Positions 59,999-64,000 of a stretch of 64,000 nt of DNA are shown one piece after another. The position numbers were made by a program, and so were the translations under genes. The notes under the pieces were generated by a model. That model had not been told where the DNA came from. It worked only from the letters and a program-made list of their open reading frames with translations, and did no database searches. The stretch is from Pseudomonas sp. G2-4 (lineage in GTDB: Bacteria > Pseudomonadota > Gammaproteobacteria > Pseudomonadales > Pseudomonadaceae): NCBI RefSeq assembly GCF_030064125.1, contig NZ_CP125957.1, forward strand, positions 2,108,001 to 2,172,000, read 5' to 3'. Each line of letters begins with the position of its first letter. Position 1 is the first letter of the stretch.

Positions 59999-62014
59999 AT
60001 GTCTGAATTCCAGCTAGTCACCCGATTCGAGCCCGCCGGCGACCAGCCGGAAGCCATCCGCTTGATGGTCGAAGGCATCGAGGCCGGGTTGGCGCACCAG
60101 ACGCTGCTTGGTGTGACCGGCTCGGGCAAGACCTTCAGCATTGCCAATGTGATCGCCCAGATCCAGCGCCCGACCCTGGTGCTGGCGCCGAACAAGACCC
60201 TGGCAGCGCAGTTGTACGGCGAGTTCAAGGCGTTTTTTCCGAATAACGCGGTGGAGTATTTCGTCTCTTATTACGACTACTACCAGCCCGAGGCCTACGT
60301 GCCGTCGTCGGACACCTTCATCGAGAAGGACGCCTCGATCAACGATCACATCGAACAGATGCGGTTATCGGCGACCAAGGCCTTGCTCGAACGCAAGGAC
60401 GCAATCATCGTCACCACCGTGTCGTGCATCTACGGCCTGGGCAGCCCGGAAACCTACCTGAAGATGGTGCTGCACGTGGATCGCGGCGACAAGCTCGACC
60501 AGCGCGCCTTGCTCAGGCGTCTGGCGGATTTGCAGTACACACGCAACGACATGGATTTCGCCCGGGCGACGTTCCGGGTGCGTGGCGATGTGATCGACAT
60601 CTACCCGGCGGAATCCGACCTGGAAGCGATCCGTATCGAGCTGTTCGATGACGAGGTCGAGAGCCTTTCCGCGTTCGACCCGCTGACCGGCGAAGTCATC
60701 CGCAAGCTGCCACGCTTCACCTTCTACCCCAAAAGCCACTACGTGACGCCACGGGAAACCCTGCTGGATGCGGTTGAAGGGATCAAGGTCGAGCTTCAGG
60801 AGCGCCTGGAATACCTGCGTTCGAACAACAAGCTGGTGGAAGCCCAGCGTCTGGAGCAGCGGACCCGCTTCGACCTGGAAATGATCATGGAGCTGGGCTA
60901 CTGCAACGGCATCGAAAACTACTCGCGCTACCTGTCGGGCCGCCCGTCGGGGGCGCCACCGCCCACCTTGTATGACTACCTGCCGGCCGATGCCTTGCTG
61001 GTGATCGACGAGTCCCATGTCAGCGTGCCCCAGGTCGGCGCCATGTATAAAGGCGACCGTTCGCGCAAGGAAACCCTGGTGGAGTATGGTTTCCGCCTGC
61101 CCTCGGCCCTGGACAACCGGCCGATGCGTTTCGACGAATGGGAAAGTGTGAGCCCGCAGACGATATTTGTCTCGGCCACCCCCGGCAACTATGAGGCCGA
61201 GCATGCTGGCCGGGTGATCGAGCAATTGGTGCGACCGACCGGGCTGGTGGATCCGCAGATCGAAGTGCGCCCGGCGCTGACCCAGGTGGACGACCTGCTT
61301 TCGGAAATTTCAAAGCGCGTGGCGTTGGAAGAAAGGGTGCTGGTCACCACGCTGACCAAACGCATGTCCGAGGACCTCACCGATTACCTGGCCGACCATG
61401 GCGTGCGGGTGCGTTACCTGCACTCGGACATCGATACGGTGGAGCGGGTCGAGATCATCCGCGACCTGCGCCTGGGCACCTTCGATGTGCTGGTGGGCAT
61501 CAACCTGCTGCGCGAAGGCCTGGACATGCCGGAAGTGTCGCTGGTGGCAATTCTCGACGCCGACAAGGAAGGTTTCCTGCGCTCCGAGCGCTCGTTGATC
61601 CAGACCATCGGCCGTGCGGCGCGTAACCTCAATGGCCGGGCGATTCTCTACGCCGATCGCATGACCGGCTCCATGGAGCGGGCCATCGGCGAGACCGAAC
61701 GCCGTCGCGACAAGCAGATTGCCTTCAACCTGGCCAACGGCATCACGCCCAAAGGGGTGTTCAAGGACGTCGCCGATATCATGGAAGGCGCCACCGTGCC
61801 CGGCTCGCGCAGTAAAAAGCGCAAGGGCATGGCCAAGGCTGCCGAAGAGAGTGCTCGCTATGAAGCCGAACTGCGCTCACCGAGCGAAATCACCAAGCGT
61901 ATCCGCCAGTTGGAAGAGAAAATGTACCAACTGGCCCGGGACCTGGAGTTTGAAGCGGCGGCGCAAATGCGCGATGAGATTGGCAAGTTGCGGGAGCGGT
62001 TGCTGACTGTCTGA
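59999..62014 (+). CDS. uvrB: Excinuclease ABC subunit B
   Basis: 671 residues starting [20 protein letters not shown]. Walker [11 protein letters not shown], beta-hairpin region [20 protein letters not shown], helicase motifs VIDESHV and QTIGRAARN, and the C-terminal UVR domain ([20 protein letters not shown]). It verifies damage and loads UvrC in nucleotide excision repair. Full length. No clear LexA box was seen upstream. Confidence 0.96.
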   Translation: MSEFQLVTRFEPAGDQPEAIRLMVEGIEAGLAHQTLLGVTGSGKTFSIANVIAQIQRPTLVLAPNKTLAAQLYGEFKAFFPNNAVEYFVSYYDYYQPEAYVPSSDTFIEKDASINDHIEQMRLSATKALLERKDAIIVTTVSCIYGLGSPETYLKMVLHVDRGDKLDQRALLRRLADLQYTRNDMDFARATFRVRGDVIDIYPAESDLEAIRIELFDDEVESLSAFDPLTGEVIRKLPRFTFYPKSHYVTPRETLLDAVEGIKVELQERLEYLRSNNKLVEAQRLEQRTRFDLEMIMELGYCNGIENYSRYLSGRPSGAPPPTLYDYLPADALLVIDESHVSVPQVGAMYKGDRSRKETLVEYGFRLPSALDNRPMRFDEWESVSPQTIFVSATPGNYEAEHAGRVIEQLVRPTGLVDPQIEVRPALTQVDDLLSEISKRVALEERVLVTTLTKRMSEDLTDYLADHGVRVRYLHSDIDTVERVEIIRDLRLGTFDVLVGINLLREGLDMPEVSLVAILDADKEGFLRSERSLIQTIGRAARNLNGRAILYADRMTGSMERAIGETERRRDKQIAFNLANGITPKGVFKDVADIMEGATVPGSRSKKRKGMAKAAEESARYEAELRSPSEITKRIRQLEEKMYQLARDLEFEAAAQMRDEIGKLRERLLTV

Positions 62015-62038
62015 GGTTTTTCGGCGGCTTTAAGGGCG

Positions 62039-62118
62039 CCATCGCGAGCAAGCTCGCTCCCACAGGTTGATCGAGTCGCCCAATGATCCCTTGTGGGAGC
62101 GAGCTTGCTCGCGATGGG
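62039..62118. repeat. REP pair (BIME)
   Basis: Inverted CGCGAGCAAGCTCGCTCCCA at 62043 and direct TGTGGGAGCGAGCTTGCTCG near 62092, in the uvrB-gltX gap. Confidence 0.9.
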
Positions 62119-62238
62119 CGCGACTCGGTCTGACGACTGGCCACTCAAATCCCGCTCTCACTGGAGCCCGCCCACCATCGCCTGTTACCATTCGCCCCCT
62201 GTTTGATCTTCGCTTTTATATTCATTCCGAGACATGCC

Positions 62239-63720
62239 ATGACCACCGTCCGCACCCGCATCGCGCCTTCGCCTACTGGCGATCCCCATGTCGGCACCGC
62301 TTACATCGCTTTGTTCAATTATTGCTTTGCCAAGCAGCACGGCGGTGAGTTCATCCTGCGGATCGAGGACACCGACCAGTTGCGCTCGACGCGTGAGTCC
62401 GAACAGCAGATTTTCGACGCCCTGCGCTGGCTGGGTATCGACTGGAGCGAAGGCCCGGATGTCGGCGGCCCCCATGGGCCATACCGCCAGAGCGAGCGCG
62501 GCGATATCTACAAGCAGTATTGCCAGCAACTGGTGGACATGGGGCATGCGTTCCCCTGCTTCTGCACCGCCGAAGAGCTGGACCAGATGCGCGCCGAGCA
62601 GATGGCCCGTGGCGAAACCCCGCGCTACGACGGCCGTGCGTTGCTGCTGTCCAAGGAAGAAGTGGCCCGTCGCCTGGCGGCTGGCGAGCCCCATGTGATC
62701 CGCATGAAGGTGCCGACCGAAGGCGTCTGCGTGGTGCCGGACATGCTGCGTGGCGATGTCGAGATCCCGTGGGATCGCATGGACATGCAAGTGCTGATGA
62801 AGACCGACGGCCTGCCGACGTACTTCCTGGCCAACGTGGTCGACGATCACCTGATGGGCATCACCCACGTATTGCGCGGTGAAGAATGGCTGCCGTCGGC
62901 GCCGAAACTGATCCTGCTCTACGAATACTTCGGCTGGGAACAACCGCAGCTGTGCTACATGCCGCTGCTGCGTAACCCGGACAAGAGCAAGCTGTCCAAG
63001 CGCAAGAACCCGACCTCGGTGACGTTCTACGAGCGCATGGGCTTCATGCCCGAAGCGATGCTCAATTACCTGGGTCGCATGGGCTGGTCGATGCCGGACG
63101 AGCGCGAGAAGTTCTCGCTGCAGGAAATGGTCGAGCACTTCGATCTGTCGCGCGTCTCCCTGGGTGGGCCGATCTTCGACGTTGAGAAACTGTCGTGGCT
63201 CAACGGCCAGTGGCTGCGGGACCTGCCGGTGGAAGAGTTCGCCGCACGGGTGCAGAAGTGGGCATTGAACCCCGAGTACATGATGAAAATCGCCCCCCAT
63301 GTACAGGGCCGGGTGGAGACCTTCAGCCAGATCGCCCCGCTGGCCGGTTTCTTCTTTGCCGGTGGCGTGACGCCGGATGTGAAGCTGTTCGAATCCAAGA
63401 AGCTGTCGGGCGACCAGGTCCGCCAGTTGATGCAGTTGATCCTGTGGAAGCTTGAAAGCCTGCGCCAATGGGAAAAAGACAGCATCACCGCCACCATCCA
63501 GGCGGTTGTCGAACATCTGGAGTTGAAACTGCGTGACGCCATGCCGCTGATGTTCGCCGCCATTACCGGCCAGGCCAGCTCAGTGTCGGTGCTCGATGCC
63601 ATGGAAATTCTCGGGCCGGACCTGACCCGTTTCCGCCTGCGTCAGGCCATCGACTTGCTCGGTGGCGTGTCGAAGAAGGAAAACAAAGAGTGGGAAAAAC
63701 TGTTGGGCGCGATTGCCTAA
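62239..63720 (+). CDS. gltX: Glutamyl-tRNA synthetase
   Basis: 493 residues starting [20 protein letters not shown]. The HIGH-type motif is PHVGT, and the KMSKS-type motif is [20 protein letters not shown] [15 protein letters not shown] and the C-terminal anticodon-binding domain are present. It charges tRNA-Glu. The ATG is the class start; the ORF extends upstream without support. Confidence 0.96.
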   Translation: MTTVRTRIAPSPTGDPHVGTAYIALFNYCFAKQHGGEFILRIEDTDQLRSTRESEQQIFDALRWLGIDWSEGPDVGGPHGPYRQSERGDIYKQYCQQLVDMGHAFPCFCTAEELDQMRAEQMARGETPRYDGRALLLSKEEVARRLAAGEPHVIRMKVPTEGVCVVPDMLRGDVEIPWDRMDMQVLMKTDGLPTYFLANVVDDHLMGITHVLRGEEWLPSAPKLILLYEYFGWEQPQLCYMPLLRNPDKSKLSKRKNPTSVTFYERMGFMPEAMLNYLGRMGWSMPDEREKFSLQEMVEHFDLSRVSLGGPIFDVEKLSWLNGQWLRDLPVEEFAARVQKWALNPEYMMKIAPHVQGRVETFSQIAPLAGFFFAGGVTPDVKLFESKKLSGDQVRQLMQLILWKLESLRQWEKDSITATIQAVVEHLELKLRDAMPLMFAAITGQASSVSVLDAMEILGPDLTRFRLRQAIDLLGGVSKKENKEWEKLLGAIA

Positions 63721-63741
63721 GCGGTCGATGGAGCAGGGCAT

Positions 63742-63762
63742 ACCCCGGTTTTCCGGGGTTTG
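63742..63762 (+). terminator. Terminator after gltX
   Basis: Stem ACCCCGG / CCGGGGT with loop TTTT and a short T-run, 21 bases after the gltX stop. Confidence 0.8.
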
Positions 63763-63866
63763 TCGGTAAGTGATTGTTATCCCGGCAAAAAACTTTCAAA
63801 TTTGTTGAAAATAAATTTGACAGCCCTCCGATACGCCCTTAAGATTCGCCCCGTCCTCAGCGATGA

Positions 63867-63942
<76 letters not shown>

Positions 63943-64000
63943 ATTTACACTTCAAGGCCTGGCCACACGGGGCTTGAAGCGATCAACACTCAGCGTTGAT

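Overview
The window looks like chromosome of a fluorescent-group Pseudomonas: GC-rich coding sequence, Pseudomonas-type REP elements built around GGGAGCGAGCTTGCTCGC, and the pair uvrB / gltX followed by tRNA-Ala. No search could be run, so family names rest on reading motifs, gene order and lengths.

Region 1 (about 1 to 34 kb) is most of a P2/phiCTX-like prophage. It starts inside a cytosine-C5 DNA methyltransferase, so the left end and any integrase lie outside the window. A leftward early operon (about 0.3-6.9 kb) holds small unknown proteins, a zinc-finger/TOPRIM/P-loop replication protein, an Ogr/Delta late activator, a YmfL-like regulator and a BcepMu gp16-like HTH protein. It faces a rightward XRE repressor across a palindromic operator. 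Small rightward genes follow (a secreted YebY-like protein, a 53-residue protein, a membrane protein). The late genes are in P2 order on the minus strand: D, U, T, E/E', FII, FI, tail-fibre assembly, tail fibre, I, J, W, V, then S, R, Rz1/Rz, two small genes, endolysin, holin, X, L, M, N, O. P and Q are divergent from O. Three sites of form TTGT-N13-ACA lie at the positions of the P2 late promoters P_P/P_O, P_V and P_F, fitting control by the Ogr-like protein. Accessory genes are a DUF4145 protein between S and V, an XRE-ImmA/IrrE peptidase with an unknown partner beyond Q, and a BrnT/BrnA toxin-antitoxin pair.

Region 2 (about 34-36 kb) is a gene-poor, AT-richer border with an array of ATATTACCT repeats and one orphan gene. 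No att site could be identified. Region 3 (36-42.6 kb) has a PPP-family phosphatase, a decayed yhfG-fic pair, a LexA-controlled radical-SAM DNA repair operon, a WG-repeat protein and a DUF3077 protein. Region 4 (42.6-64 kb) is core chromosome: codA-codB, an alpha/beta hydrolase, queD, a patatin, a PepSY-PepSY-response regulator-kinase operon like P. aeruginosa bqsPQRS/carRS, an ion/solute transporter, a chemoreceptor, a YegQ-like U32 protein, an AI-2E family membrane protein, tRNA-Asn, an aromatic/aspartate aminotransferase, uvrB, gltX and tRNA-Ala, with REP pairs in many gaps.

The observations most worth a second look are a thrice-repeated covarying hairpin plus ribosome-binding cassette in the prophage early operon, the XRE-ImmA/IrrE two-gene module, the ATATTACCT array, the stand-alone P-loop protein inside the lysis cassette, and the dissolving yhfG-fic locus.
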